A stretch of 64,000 nt of DNA from an uncultured Microbacterium sp. (lineage in GTDB: Bacteria > Actinomycetota > Actinomycetes > Actinomycetales > Microbacteriaceae). Every line of letters starts with the position of its first letter. Position 1 is the first letter of the stretch. Below the pieces are notes generated by a model. It worked only from the letters and a program-made list of their open reading frames with translations, did not search any database and was not told the DNA's origin. The stretch covers positions 178,847-242,846 of the forward strand of contig NZ_CANROA010000001.1 of assembly GCF_947632095.1 (NCBI RefSeq). The letters are read 5' to 3'. Positions 9,689 through 17,331 of the stretch are shown here, one piece after another. The position numbers were made by a program, and so were the translations under genes.

Positions 9689-10198
9689 TCACGCCGGCAA
9701 ACGCCAGTCCTCGTCGGATTCGGAATTCTCAGCGGTATCGCGGCCGTCGAGCGCGACCTCCCCACCGTGTAGCTGCGAGCTCCCAGCCATGTGTCCTGCT
9801 GGATTCGAGGCCACTTCCGCCGAAGCCCCGGCGACGACGCGCGGGGATGCCGCCACGTAGGCGCTCGCTCCCCAACGCAAGTCGTGTCCGATCGAATCGG
9901 CATCGATGTCGGCACTGATCCCGCGGCGCTCGCCGCTCTCCCACTCGCGGAGCTTGAGCTTTCCCGTGACGATCACCGGGTGCCCCTGCCGCAGGGAAGA
10001 CTTCGCATGCTCGGCGAGCTGGCGGAAGGCCGACACGTTGTACCAGTTCGTCCCGGCATCGACCCATTGGCCCGACTTGTTGTCGAAACGGCGCTGCGTG
10101 CTGGCCACGCGGAAGTTCACCACGGGCACCCCGGCGCTGGTGGTGTTCCGATTCGGATCGGCTGCAACACGCCCGAGAATCGTGACGCTGTCATTCAT
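9689..10198 (-). CDS. ssb: single-stranded DNA-binding protein, SsbB-like, without the usual acidic tip
   Basis: This is an OB-fold ssDNA-binding protein of 169 residues. The fold begins MNDSVTILGRV and contains the typical SSB text VVNFRVAST, WYNVSAFRQLAEH and VIVTGKLKLREWES. The C-terminus ends in SDEDWRLPA rather than the conserved DDDIPF tip that recruits partner proteins in the main SSB. It is therefore more likely a second SSB (SsbB type, used in competence or recombination) than the replicative one. The start at 10198 follows a clear AAGGAG site; the longer track ORF is not supported. No replication or ribosomal partner genes adjoin it. Confidence 0.9.
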   Translation of the reverse strand: MNDSVTILGRVAADPNRNTTSAGVPVVNFRVASTQRRFDNKSGQWVDAGTNWYNVSAFRQLAEHAKSSLRQGHPVIVTGKLKLREWESGERRGISADIDADSIGHDLRWGASAYVAASPRVVAGASAEVASNPAGHMAGSSQLHGGEVALDGRDTAENSESDEDWRLPA

Positions 10199-10381
10199 TT
10201 CGCTCTCCTTCGATCGTCCGGGACCCTGCCCGGATGCCTCCCAGAATGCGTTCCCGCCGGGTGACGCCATCGCCCAGAACCCGGGACATGTGCGCAAAGG
10301 CCCCGGCGCAGGGAATCGTGCAGAACGGGTGTCGGCGCAATGTCGGAAGCCCGTCCTACGGTCGTTGCGAACGGAGGAGCC

Positions 10382-10639
10382 ATGACCAGCGCATTGAGAA
10401 CACCATCACTCCAGCCGAACATCGACTCCCCGCGAGAGCATCTGGTCCGAGCATCCGATCGGCTCTGGCGGGTCGTCGAGAATGGCACCGAACGCATCAT
10501 CGGGCACCTGCGCGTGATGTCCGCCGATGAGGGTCTTCGATATCGCGCGGAACGGCTGCACCGTCCGACCTCGACGTTCCGTCCCGTCGGCGACTTCTGG
10601 CGCGCAGACGACGCTGTGCAGTCGCTGCGCAATGGATGA
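10382..10639 (+). CDS. small hypothetical protein
   Basis: This 85-residue protein has a strong GGAGGAG ribosome site 4 nt before the ATG at 10382, so I place the start there rather than at the track's 10340. It is rich in Arg and Trp, with segments RLWRVVENG, IIGHLRVM and FRPVGDFWRADDAV that look like a short beta-rich fold. I do not recognise a domain. It ends 3 bases before the minus-strand tRNA-Arg. A possible TACGGT -10 lies in the upstream gap shared with ssb. Confidence 0.6.
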   Translation: MTSALRTPSLQPNIDSPREHLVRASDRLWRVVENGTERIIGHLRVMSADEGLRYRAERLHRPTSTFRPVGDFWRADDAVQSLRNG

Positions 10640-10642
10640 CTG

Positions 10643-10714
10643 TGCCCCCGGCAGGATTCGAACCTGCGACCGACGGATTAGAAGGCCGTTGCTCTTCCGC
10701 TGAGCTACGGAGGC
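10643..10714 (-). tRNA. tRNA-Arg (anticodon TCT)
   Basis: The minus strand reads a complete 72-nt cloverleaf: acceptor GCCTCCG, D-arm GCTCAGCGGAAGAGC, anticodon loop CTTCTAA (TCT), T-arm with GGTTCGAATCC, and acceptor 3' strand CGGGGGC plus discriminator A. CCA is not encoded. An upstream TAGCGT (minus strand, 10725-10730) may be its -10 box. Confidence 0.95.
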
Positions 10715-10754
10715 GGACCTCTCTACGCTACCAGGGCGATGTCCCTGCCCTCGA

Positions 10755-10760
10755 TAGAAT
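10755..10760 (+). promoter_or_regulatory. -10 box for a leaderless orn transcript
   Basis: TAGAAT lies exactly 6 nt before the ATG of orn, with no ribosome site between them. Confidence 0.65.
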
Positions 10761-10766
10761 GACCCC

Positions 10767-11393
10767 ATGGTATCTGCGTCCGAGAACGACCGCCTTGTCT
10801 GGATCGATTGCGAGATGACGGGACTCGACCTCGCCGTCGATGAACTCGTCGAGATCGCCGTCGTCATCACCGATTTCGAACTCCGACCGGTCGACACGGG
10901 GTTCCAGGTCGTCATCAAGCCCAGCGACTCCGCTCTGGCGAATATGAACGACTTCGTGACGAACATGCACGAGACCTCCGGGCTCATCGAAGAGATCCCG
11001 AACGGCGTCTCGCTTGCCGAGGCCGAGACGCAGACGCTCGCGTACATCCGGCGGTTCGTGCCGCAGGAGCGCAAGGCTCCGCTCGCCGGCAACACGATCG
11101 GCACCGACCGCATGTTCCTCGCGAAATACATGCCGCAGATCGACCAGTACCTGCACTACCGCAACGTCGACGTCTCCAGTGTGAAGGAGCTCTCCCGCCG
11201 CTGGTACCCGCGGGTCTTCTTCCAAGCCCCCGCGAAGAACGGCGGACACCGCGCACTGGCTGACATCCTTGAATCGATCCGTGAGCTCCGCTACTACCGA
11301 GAAGCGGTGTTCGTGGCCGATCCCGGACCCACCAGCGACGAGGCTCGGGCCATTTCGGAGCGCGCTGTGTCAAAGTTCACCTCAGACATGTAA
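10767..11393 (+). CDS. orn: oligoribonuclease
   Basis: This is a DEDDh 3'-5' exoribonuclease that degrades very short RNAs, including pGpG, to mononucleotides. It has 208 residues. ExoI holds the catalytic Asp and Glu in WIDCEMTGLDL near residues 13-23. Later conserved text includes LAGNTIGTDRMFL (ExoII region), HYRNVDVSS and the ExoIII region HRALADILESI with the catalytic His/Asp. Length and order match Orn of other Actinobacteria. tRNA-His follows directly, with its own -10. Confidence 0.96.
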   Translation: MVSASENDRLVWIDCEMTGLDLAVDELVEIAVVITDFELRPVDTGFQVVIKPSDSALANMNDFVTNMHETSGLIEEIPNGVSLAEAETQTLAYIRRFVPQERKAPLAGNTIGTDRMFLAKYMPQIDQYLHYRNVDVSSVKELSRRWYPRVFFQAPAKNGGHRALADILESIRELRYYREAVFVADPGPTSDEARAISERAVSKFTSDM

Positions 11394-11399
11394 TACACT
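11394..11399 (+). promoter_or_regulatory. probable -10 box for tRNA-His
   Basis: TACACT begins right after the orn stop, 30 nt before the tRNA 5' end. No convincing -35 is seen. Confidence 0.35.
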
Positions 11400-11429
11400 T
11401 ATGGAGTTGCCTGCTTCGGCGGGAACATG

Positions 11430-11505
11430 GTGGCTATAGCTCAGTTGGTAGAGCACCGCGTTGTGGTCGCGGGGGTCGCGGGTTCAAGTCCCGTTAGCCA
11501 CCCCA
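11430..11505 (+). tRNA. tRNA-His (anticodon GTG)
   Basis: Acceptor GTGGCTA pairs with TAGCCAC. The D-arm is GCTCAGTTGGTAGAGC, the anticodon loop reads TTGTGGT (GTG) and the T-arm carries GGTTCAAGTCC. The discriminator is C and CCA is encoded (11503-11505). The base at 11429 is G, which supplies the His-specific G-1 that pairs with C73. Confidence 0.95.
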
Positions 11506-11508
11506 GAG

Positions 11509-11543
11509 AGATCCCCCGCCTGTATGCAGGTGGGGGATCTTTG
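11509..11543 (+). terminator. intrinsic terminator after tRNA-His
   Basis: AGATCCCCC(G)CCTG, loop TATG and CAGG(T)GGGGGATCT form a stable hairpin followed by TTT. It begins 4 nt after the tRNA CCA. Confidence 0.8.
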
Positions 11544-11680
11544 CATGTGAGCCACTGTTCGGCAGAGAGCCCGGCACGCCCGGCCGTCGAGGCATGATCC
11601 ATCCGCCGTCGACCGTGATCGGTCCGTGTCTCGGCAGCGGTGGCTCCTGCCGAGCGACGACATACAGCATGGGCAATCCA

Positions 11681-11686
11681 TAGAAT
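11681..11686 (+). promoter_or_regulatory. -10 box for a leaderless lysE-type transcript
   Basis: TAGAAT lies 6 nt before the GTG at 11693. An intact promoter in front of a frameshifted reading frame suggests a recent lesion or a sequence error. Confidence 0.55.
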
Positions 11687-11692
11687 CGCTCT

Positions 11693-12320
11693 GTGACCCT
11701 GACCGCTTGGCTCTCCGTGCTGGGGGCATCCGTCGTGATCAGCTTCACGCCCGGCGCCGGTGCGATCAACACCATGTCGAATGCGCTTGCTCAGGGGTGG
11801 CGCCGTTCCGTCTGGGGGATCATCGGGCAGCAGATCGCTCTGATCGTGCACGTCATCATCGTCGCCGCAGGTGTGGGGCTGATCGTCTCCCGCTCCCCCC
11901 GTGCTGTTCAACGGCATCCGCTGCGCGGGCGCGGCCTATCTCGTCTTCCTCGGCATCCGAATGATCCTCAGTCGCGTTCCCGAGCCGGCTGCCGACGATG
12001 GCCCGCTGCCGACACGCGAAGGGCGCCTATCGATGATCCGGCGCGGATTCTGGGTGAACGTGCTGAATCCGAAGGCCATCGTCTTATTCCTGGCCTTCGT
12101 GCCGCAGTTCATCCGCCTCGATCAGCCGGCTCTCCCCCAGTATCTGATCCTCATCGGGACGGTCATCGTCGTCGATGTGATCGTGATGTGGGGCTTCTTC
12201 GCGACGGCGGCCCGCCCGTTCCGCCGTCTGACCCGCACCCGCACGGGGGTGCGCACGCTCAACGCGCTCTTCGGAGCGCTCTTTCTCGGCCTCGCCATAC
12301 TCCTGCTCGTCGTCCACTGA
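11693..12320 (+). pseudogene. LysE/RhtB-family amino-acid exporter, frameshifted
   Basis: The gene codes for a small membrane exporter of the LysE superfamily, but it is split between two frames. The first part (from 11693) gives MTLTAWLSVLGASVV, FTPGAGAINTMSNALAQGW with the family GPGxxx-like loop, and two membrane helices. The second part (read from about 11901) continues LFNGIRCAGAAYLVFLGIRM, WVNVLNPKAIVLFLAFVPQF and two or three further helices, to a stop at 12320. The frames join at a run of six C (11895-11900); five C would restore SRSPVLFNG. The joined length of about 208 residues matches the family. It could be a sequencing error, phase variation or true decay. Confidence 0.85.
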
Positions 12321-12334
12321 CGGCTCCGGCCCCA

Positions 12335-12340
12335 TAGGCT
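12335..12340 (+). promoter_or_regulatory. -10 box for the zincin-clpS operon
   Basis: TAGGCT lies 7 nt before the ATG at 12348, the leaderless spacing. Confidence 0.5.
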
Positions 12341-12347
12341 GGACACG

Positions 12348-12695
12348 ATGGAGATGGATGCCACGGCCTTCGAGGAACTCGTCATCGACGAGCTCGATCA
12401 GCTGCCGGATGAGATGGTCGACGGACTCGACAATGTCGTGTTCGTCGTCGAGGACCGCCCGGAGGACGGCAGTCTCGACCTGCTGGGCCTGTACGACGGC
12501 CTCGCGCTGACCGAGCGCGGCCATTACGGCATGGGCGATCTTCCCGATCGCATCATCATCTACCGTGAACCGCACCTCGCCCAGTGCGATGACGAACAGG
12601 AGCTGCGCGATGAGGTCCACACGACTCTGGTGCACGAGATCGCGCACTTCTACGGCATCGATGATGACCGGCTGCATGAGATGGGATGGGCGTGA
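12348..12695 (+). CDS. zincin-like metallopeptidase family protein
   Basis: This is a small (115 residues) predicted zinc protease. Near the C-terminus it has HEIAHFYGIDDDRL, which is HExxH followed by G-x-D, the MMP-like family 2 / type-2 zincin signature. Acidic N-terminal text (EELVIDELDQLPDEM) and a beta-strand region (NVVFVVEDRP) precede it. There is no signal peptide, so it is cytosolic. The substrate is unknown. Its stop overlaps the clpS ATG by 4 nt, suggesting a link to ClpS-dependent proteolysis. An in-frame ATG at 12354 is an alternative start. Confidence 0.88.
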   Translation: MEMDATAFEELVIDELDQLPDEMVDGLDNVVFVVEDRPEDGSLDLLGLYDGLALTERGHYGMGDLPDRIIIYREPHLAQCDDEQELRDEVHTTLVHEIAHFYGIDDDRLHEMGWA

Positions 12696-12991
12696 TGAGC
12701 ATGTCGAGTCCGGCTCCCGACCTCGATGAAGACGTCGATCTGCAGGCCGCGCCGCTGGTGCCCTGGCAGGTCGTCGTCTGGAACGATCCCGTGAATCTCA
12801 TGAGCTACGTCGTGCGCGTCTTCCGCACGTACTTCGGATACTCGAAGGAGCACGCGACGCAACTGATGCTCGCCGTCCACCACGACGGACATGCGATCGT
12901 CGCGACCGGGCCCCGGGAGACGATGGAGGTGCACGCCCAGGCGATGCACGATTACGGACTGTGGGCGACCGTGCGGAAGGCGGATGCATGA
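12695..12991 (+). CDS. clpS: ATP-dependent Clp protease adaptor ClpS
   Basis: ClpS delivers substrates with destabilising N-terminal residues to ClpC/ClpP. The protein has 98 residues. The core begins PWQVVVWNDPVNLMSYVV, with the substrate-pocket Asn-Asp, and continues FGYSKEHATQLMLAVHHDGHAIV, with the conserved pocket His and the helix that contacts the Clp N-domain. The start at 12695 overlaps the zincin stop (ATGA); the track's upstream ATG at 12686 is less likely. The stop overlaps the DUF2017 gene in the same way. Confidence 0.95.
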   Translation: MSMSSPAPDLDEDVDLQAAPLVPWQVVVWNDPVNLMSYVVRVFRTYFGYSKEHATQLMLAVHHDGHAIVATGPRETMEVHAQAMHDYGLWATVRKADA

Positions 12992-13497
12992 TGGAGCGCA
13001 TGATCCGCCTCGAGATGGCGCACATCGAGGCCGTGAACCTGCGCCGGCTCGTCGAGGACCTCACCGGGCTCCTCGCCGTCGACGATCCGACGGACCCAGC
13101 ACTCGCCCGGCTGACGCCGAGCGCCTACCCGGGTGACGAGCACGCCTCCGCGGAGTTCGCTGCGCTCACCCGCACAGATCTCCTGGGGCGTCGGGCCACG
13201 GATGCCCGGGCGATGCTCGACGGGCTCGCCCCCGTGGCGGATCTCGACGACGAAGCCGATGCGATGGCTCAGGTCACGGTGGACATCACCGCGGCGCACG
13301 TCGACTCCTGGTTGCGCACACTCGCAGCGCTGCGGGTGATCATCGCGGACCGTCTCGGCGTGATCGACGACGACGACCATGATGACGACGACGATCGATT
13401 CGGGGTCTACGACTGGTTGGGCTTCCGCCTGGATTCCCTGGTCGCGCTCGCCGATGCGCTCGATGAGTACGCGGAGGATCCGCCCACCGACGACTAG
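12988..13497 (+). CDS. DUF2017 family protein
   Basis: This acidic helical cytosolic protein has 169 residues and is of the DUF2017 type, often found downstream of clpS in Actinobacteria. The N-terminal helix is LEMAHIEAVNLRRLVEDL. A very acidic linker of His and Asp (DDDDHDDDDD) sits near residues 135-145. The C-terminal segment FGVYDWLGFRLDSLVALADALDE is the most conserved part of the family. The function is unknown. The start at 12988 overlaps the clpS stop by 4 nt. Its TAG stop shares the CTAG palindrome with the stop of the convergent gene. Confidence 0.85.
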   Translation: MMERMIRLEMAHIEAVNLRRLVEDLTGLLAVDDPTDPALARLTPSAYPGDEHASAEFAALTRTDLLGRRATDARAMLDGLAPVADLDDEADAMAQVTVDITAAHVDSWLRTLAALRVIIADRLGVIDDDDHDDDDDRFGVYDWLGFRLDSLVALADALDEYAEDPPTDD

Positions 13498-14075
13498 GGC
13501 AGAACGACCGTCACGTCGGCGAGGCTGCGTGGATCATCGCGCGCGATGTGCTTGTCCTCCTGCGTCGCCCATCGATCCCAGTGAGGACGGAATCCATCGC
13601 CATCCCGCTCGAGGGCACGGCGCTTGCGCGACGTTTCCGGAGATTCGACCCAGACGCGCACATCGGCGATCCGCGCAGATGCCGGGGTGAGGACGCCGCA
13701 CCCCTCGACGATGAGCCCGAGCGCAGGACTCACCGCGTGCGCCTCTGCTTCGCTCTGATCGTTCCAGTCCCAGCGGCGCCACGTGCTCAGCAGGCCCCGC
13801 GCATGCGGACGCAGCACATCGTGCAGAGCCTTCTCGGCGCCGGCATCCATGCCGTCCCAACCGGGATAGATCGAATCCAGCGCCACGAGCTGCGGCCGCG
13901 CTGAAAGCGGCCAGTTCGCGGTGAGCATCCGAGAAAGCGTCGTCTTCCCCGCCCCCGATCTGCCATCGATCAGCACGACCGGATTGGATGCTTCAACCGC
14001 CACCACGGCGTCCAGAACCGCGGCGGTGCCGCGCTGGAGCGCCAGGGCGAACGGATCGTTACTTCTTGAGCGCAC
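13494..14075 (-). CDS. P-loop NTPase, uridine-kinase-like
   Basis: This 193-residue cytosolic protein has Walker A GRSGAGKTT at about residues 38-46. ALDSIYPGWDG, in a Walker-B-like position, and WDW.DQSEAEAH follow. The strand GLIVEGCGVLTP resembles the active-site segment of uridine/cytidine kinases and phosphoribulokinase-like enzymes. RVWVESPETSRKRRALERDGD gives the Arg-rich lid. It is probably a small-molecule kinase; the substrate is unknown. The GTG start overlaps the upstream gene by 17 nt, so the two are translationally linked. The stop shares CTAG with the DUF2017 stop. Confidence 0.75.
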   Translation of the reverse strand: MRSRSNDPFALALQRGTAAVLDAVVAVEASNPVVLIDGRSGAGKTTLSRMLTANWPLSARPQLVALDSIYPGWDGMDAGAEKALHDVLRPHARGLLSTWRRWDWNDQSEAEAHAVSPALGLIVEGCGVLTPASARIADVRVWVESPETSRKRRALERDGDGFRPHWDRWATQEDKHIARDDPRSLADVTVVLP

Positions 14076-14397
14076 GGATGACGCGAGCCAGCGCGCGACC
14101 GGCGACGCAGACGAAAGGAATCGCTACGGCCAGAAGCGTGACGATGTTCGGTTCGAACCGCAGCCCCTCTTCTCGGCGCACGTATACGCCCAGCGGAACG
14201 GATACGCCCCCGCCAGTTCCGCCCTCTCCGCTGCCGCCTTCGGCGCTCTCCGCGCCTCCCGCACCGCCGGCGAAGCCGGACATGGTCAGCGCGACGGGCG
14301 TGATGCTCACGCCGTCGACGTCCTGGGTTTCACCGTACGCGCTCTTCACTCCGAAGGAGGCTGCTTGCTTTCCGAGTTCCACTGCGATGTTCGGCAT
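14059..14397 (-). CDS. GerW/Spore_YtfJ-like small membrane protein
   Basis: This 112-residue protein has an N-terminal segment GVKSAYGETQDVDGVSITPV, a Gly/Ser-rich loop (residues about 40-65), then VSVPLGVYVRREEGLRFEPN. That pattern is the one seen in the Spore_YtfJ (GerW) family, which reads as an ITPV strand, a glycine loop and a VTPxAxL strand. It ends with one transmembrane helix (TLLAVAIPFVCVAG) and a basic tail. Actinobacterial members occur in non-sporulating species and have no known role. TAACGT 6 nt before the ATG supports a leaderless start. The family call is by pattern only. Confidence 0.65.
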   Translation of the reverse strand: MPNIAVELGKQAASFGVKSAYGETQDVDGVSITPVALTMSGFAGGAGGAESAEGGSGEGGTGGGVSVPLGVYVRREEGLRFEPNIVTLLAVAIPFVCVAGRALARVIRALKK

Positions 14398-14403
14398 GAG
14401 TCC

Positions 14404-14409
14404 ACGTTA
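14404..14409 (-). promoter_or_regulatory. -10 box for a leaderless YtfJ-like transcript
   Basis: TAACGT on the minus strand lies 6 nt before the ATG at 14397. Confidence 0.5.
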
Positions 14410-14436
14410 TCCCAGGAACTCGCGCGCTGTGCGGGT

Positions 14437-15693
14437 TCACTCCAGACCATGGGATTTCGGATGCTTCGGCGCTCCGCGCCCCTCGCCACGGCCGAGGTGC
14501 CTGGCGCGCGTGATCGTCGCAGACCCGAAGCGCGCCCGGGCATCGTCGAGCGCGCCCTCAACCTTGCGCCAGTGCTCATCATCGTCCCACAGCGCGAACG
14601 CCGCCCCTCCCGCGGGGCGCAGCTTCTCGGCCCGGACGCCGATGAGGCGCACCGGATCGCGCCGGCCAATGGTCTCGAAAAGCGCCTGTGCGGCCTCTCC
14701 CATGCGCTGTCCGACCGAGGTCGGCTCGGGCAGCGTCTGGGAGCGGCTCAGCGTGGTGAAGTCGTCGAAGCGCACCTTGATCGCGACGGACGCGCACTCC
14801 CAACCGGCCTTGCGCAGGCGCGCAGCCACGCGATCGGCGAGCCGCAGCAGTTCGGCATGAAGCGTCTCGCGGTCGGTGATGTCGACGTCGAACGTCTCCT
14901 CGTGGCCGATGCTCTTCTCCACTCGGTCCGTATCGACGGCGCGATGATCGACTCCGCGCGACAGCGCGGCGATCCGCGCCCCGAGCGCCGGGCCGACCGC
15001 GCGATCGAGCATATCCTGAGGCGCTTCCCGGATGTCGCCGATCGTTCGAATGCCCCGTGCTTCCAGCGCATCCGCCGCCTTCGGGCCCACACCCCACATC
15101 GCACGCACCGATCGAGGCGAAAGGAACTCGATGGTCTGGGACTCGGGGATGATCAGCATCCCGTCGGGTTTGCAGAGCGTCGACGCCATCTTCGCGACGT
15201 GCTTGGTCGCTGCGACGCCGACGCTGCAGGTGATCCCCACTTCGGACTCCACCCGTGCCCGCACAAGGCGTGCGATCTCCCCCGGACTCCCCCACAGCCG
15301 TCGCACACCCCGCACATCGAGGAATGCCTCATCAACCGACAGCGGCTCGACAAGTGGAGTGATCGATTCGAAGACCCCCATGACCTGCCGTGACACCGCT
15401 TGATAGCGCTCGAAGTGCGGCGGGACGATCCGTGCGGACGGGCACAGTCTGACCGCCTGGGCCACCGGCATCGCCGCGCGCACACCGTATCGCCGCGCCT
15501 CGTAGGAGGCGCTCGAGACCACGGAGCGACCATCCGGTGCGCCGATGATCAGAGGCAGGCCGGCGAGCGACGGATCGTGCATGACCTCGACGGCCGCGTA
15601 GAAGGCATCCATGTCGACGTGCAGGATGCGGGTACCCGAATCGTCGGCCCCGTCCGGGGATACGACCCTGCCTCGTCCGTCACCGCGCCCCAT
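14437..15693 (-). CDS. dinB: DNA polymerase IV (Y family)
   Basis: This is a translesion polymerase of 418 residues. The first catalytic Asp is in ILHVDMDAFYAAVE (residues about 23-36), followed by SYEARRYGVRAAMP. The second catalytic pair is in SVDEAFLDV. The fingers and thumb are visible in GITCSVGVAATKHVAKMAS and WGVGPKAADALEARGI (helix-hairpin-helix). The C-terminal little finger holds VAIKVRFDDFTTLSRSQTL. I see no clear beta-clamp QxxL(F) motif at the very end, where the tail is basic (GRGEGRGAPKHPKSHGLE). No LexA box was recognised upstream. Confidence 0.95.
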   Translation of the reverse strand: MGRGDGRGRVVSPDGADDSGTRILHVDMDAFYAAVEVMHDPSLAGLPLIIGAPDGRSVVSSASYEARRYGVRAAMPVAQAVRLCPSARIVPPHFERYQAVSRQVMGVFESITPLVEPLSVDEAFLDVRGVRRLWGSPGEIARLVRARVESEVGITCSVGVAATKHVAKMASTLCKPDGMLIIPESQTIEFLSPRSVRAMWGVGPKAADALEARGIRTIGDIREAPQDMLDRAVGPALGARIAALSRGVDHRAVDTDRVEKSIGHEETFDVDITDRETLHAELLRLADRVAARLRKAGWECASVAIKVRFDDFTTLSRSQTLPEPTSVGQRMGEAAQALFETIGRRDPVRLIGVRAEKLRPAGGAAFALWDDDEHWRKVEGALDDARARFGSATITRARHLGRGEGRGAPKHPKSHGLE

Positions 15694-15699
15694 GCTTCC

Positions 15700-15705
15700 A
15701 TTCTC
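15700..15705 (-). promoter_or_regulatory. possible -10 box for dinB
   Basis: GAGAAT lies 6 nt before the ATG, the leaderless spacing. The first base departs from TAnnnT, and the GGAAGC between them could act as a weak ribosome site. Confidence 0.35.
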
Positions 15706-15798
15706 CCCGAATCCTCCGACATCGACGCCGGCCCGCCGGACGCACGGATGCCGGACCGATCACGAGGATCGGCCCGGCAACCGGACGTGGAGTCGCTG

Positions 15799-17331
15799 TT
15801 ACTGCGCGGCGCGCTCCAGGATCAGTTCCCGCACGCGTGCGGCGTCGGCCTGACCCTTCATCGCCTTCATGACGGCGCCGATGACGGCGCCCGCGGCCTG
15901 AACCTTGCCGTCCTTGATCTTCGCCAAGACGTCGGGCTGCGCGGCGAGTGCCTCATCGATCGCCGCGATGAGCGCGCCGTCGTCCGAGACGACCGCGAGA
16001 CCGCGGGCGTCCACGACCTCCTGCGGGGTGCCCTCGCCGGCGATGACGCCCTCGAGCACCTGACGGGCGAGCTTGTCGTTCAGCGTTCCGGCATCGACGA
16101 GCTGCTGGAGAGCGGCGACGGATGCCGGCGAGATGAGCTCGACGGCGGACTTGTCCTGCGCATTGGCCTGGCGGGTGATCTCACCCGTCCACCACTTGCG
16201 TGCGGCGGCCGGGGTCGTACCGGCGGCGATGGTCGCCTCGACGACGTCGACCAGGTCGCTGTTGCGCACGTCCTGGTACTCGAGGTCGGTGAAGCCCCAC
16301 TCGGCCTTCAAACGGCGACGGCGCGCGACGGGCTGCTCGGGCAGCGCTGCCCGGAGCTCCTCGATGAGCTCGGCGGCCGGCTGCACGGGCAGCAGGTCGG
16401 GCTCCGGGAAGTAGCGGTAGTCGTCGGCATCCGACTTCGGACGGCCCGGCGAGGTCGTGCCGGTGTCCTCGTGCCAGTGACGGGTCTCCTGGATGATCGT
16501 GCCGCCATCGGCGAGGATCTGCGCCTGGCGCTGGATCTCGTGACGCACGGCGCGCTCGACCGAGCGCATCGAGTTGACGTTCTTCGTCTCGGTGCGGGTT
16601 CCCAGCGGCGCGGGCTCCTCGCCATCGGCGACGCGCGGGCGCAGCGAGACGTTCGCGTCGCAGCGCAGGTTGCCGCGCTCGAGACGGGCCTCTGAGATGC
16701 CGAGGCTGCGCACGATGTCGCGGATCGTCGAGACGTAGGCCTTCGCGACCTCGGGGGCGCGGTGGTCCGTGCCGAAGATCGTCTTGGTGACGATCTCCAC
16801 CAGCGGCACGCCGGCGCGGTTGTAGTCGACCAGCGAGTACTCGGCGCCCTGGATGCGACCGGTCGCACCACCCATGTGGGTGAGCTTTCCGGCGTCCTCC
16901 TCCATGTGCGCGCGCTCGATCGGCACGGTGACGAGCGTGCCGTCCTCGAGCTCGACGACGACTTCACCCTCGTAGGCGATCGGCTCGTCGTACTGCGAGA
17001 TCTGGTAGTTCTTGCCGAGGTCCGGGTAGAAGTAGTTCTTGCGCGCGAAGCGGCTCGACTCGGCGATCGAGCAGCCGAGCGCGAGGCCGAGGCTGATCGA
17101 GGAGCGGATCGCCGTGGCGTTCACCGTGGGCATGGCGCCGGGCAGGCCCATGTCGACCGGGGCGATGAGCGTGTTCGGCTCCGCCGCGTGGTACTTCTCG
17201 TTCGCCGGGTTCGGGGCGCCCGAGAACATCTTGGTCTCGGTGTTCAGCTCGACGTGCACCTCGAAGCCGAGCACGGGCTCGAACATCTCGAGCGCCTTGT
17301 CGAAGTCCATGAGCTTGGCTGCGGCGGCCAT
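15799..17331 (-). CDS. gatB: Asp-tRNA(Asn)/Glu-tRNA(Gln) amidotransferase subunit B
   Basis: GatB is the tRNA-binding and kinase subunit of the GatCAB complex that converts Glu-tRNA(Gln) and Asp-tRNA(Asn) to the amidated forms. It has 510 residues. The N-terminal catalytic cradle begins [15 protein letters not shown], followed by MFSGAPN and LPGAMPTVN. Also present are [32 protein letters not shown] and the C-terminal YqeY-like helical domain. The start at 17331 (ATGA overlap with the gatA stop) is chosen over the track's upstream ATG. It is the last gene of gatC-gatA-gatB. Confidence 0.97.
   Translation of the reverse strand: MAAAAKLMDFDKALEMFEPVLGFEVHVELNTETKMFSGAPNPANEKYHAAEPNTLIAPVDMGLPGAMPTVNATAIRSSISLGLALGCSIAESSRFARKNYFYPDLGKNYQISQYDEPIAYEGEVVVELEDGTLVTVPIERAHMEEDAGKLTHMGGATGRIQGAEYSLVDYNRAGVPLVEIVTKTIFGTDHRAPEVAKAYVSTIRDIVRSLGISEARLERGNLRCDANVSLRPRVADGEEPAPLGTRTETKNVNSMRSVERAVRHEIQRQAQILADGGTIIQETRHWHEDTGTTSPGRPKSDADDYRYFPEPDLLPVQPAAELIEELRAALPEQPVARRRRLKAEWGFTDLEYQDVRNSDLVDVVEATIAAGTTPAAARKWWTGEITRQANAQDKSAVELISPASVAALQQLVDAGTLNDKLARQVLEGVIAGEGTPQEVVDARGLAVVSDDGALIAAIDEALAAQPDVLAKIKDGKVQAAGAVIGAVMKAMKGQADAARVRELILERAAQ

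Noticed and set aside
13370-13400. GATGAC/GACGAC repeat as a possible tandem-repeat element
   Set aside because: It encodes the Asp/His-rich linker inside DUF2017 and has only a few units.
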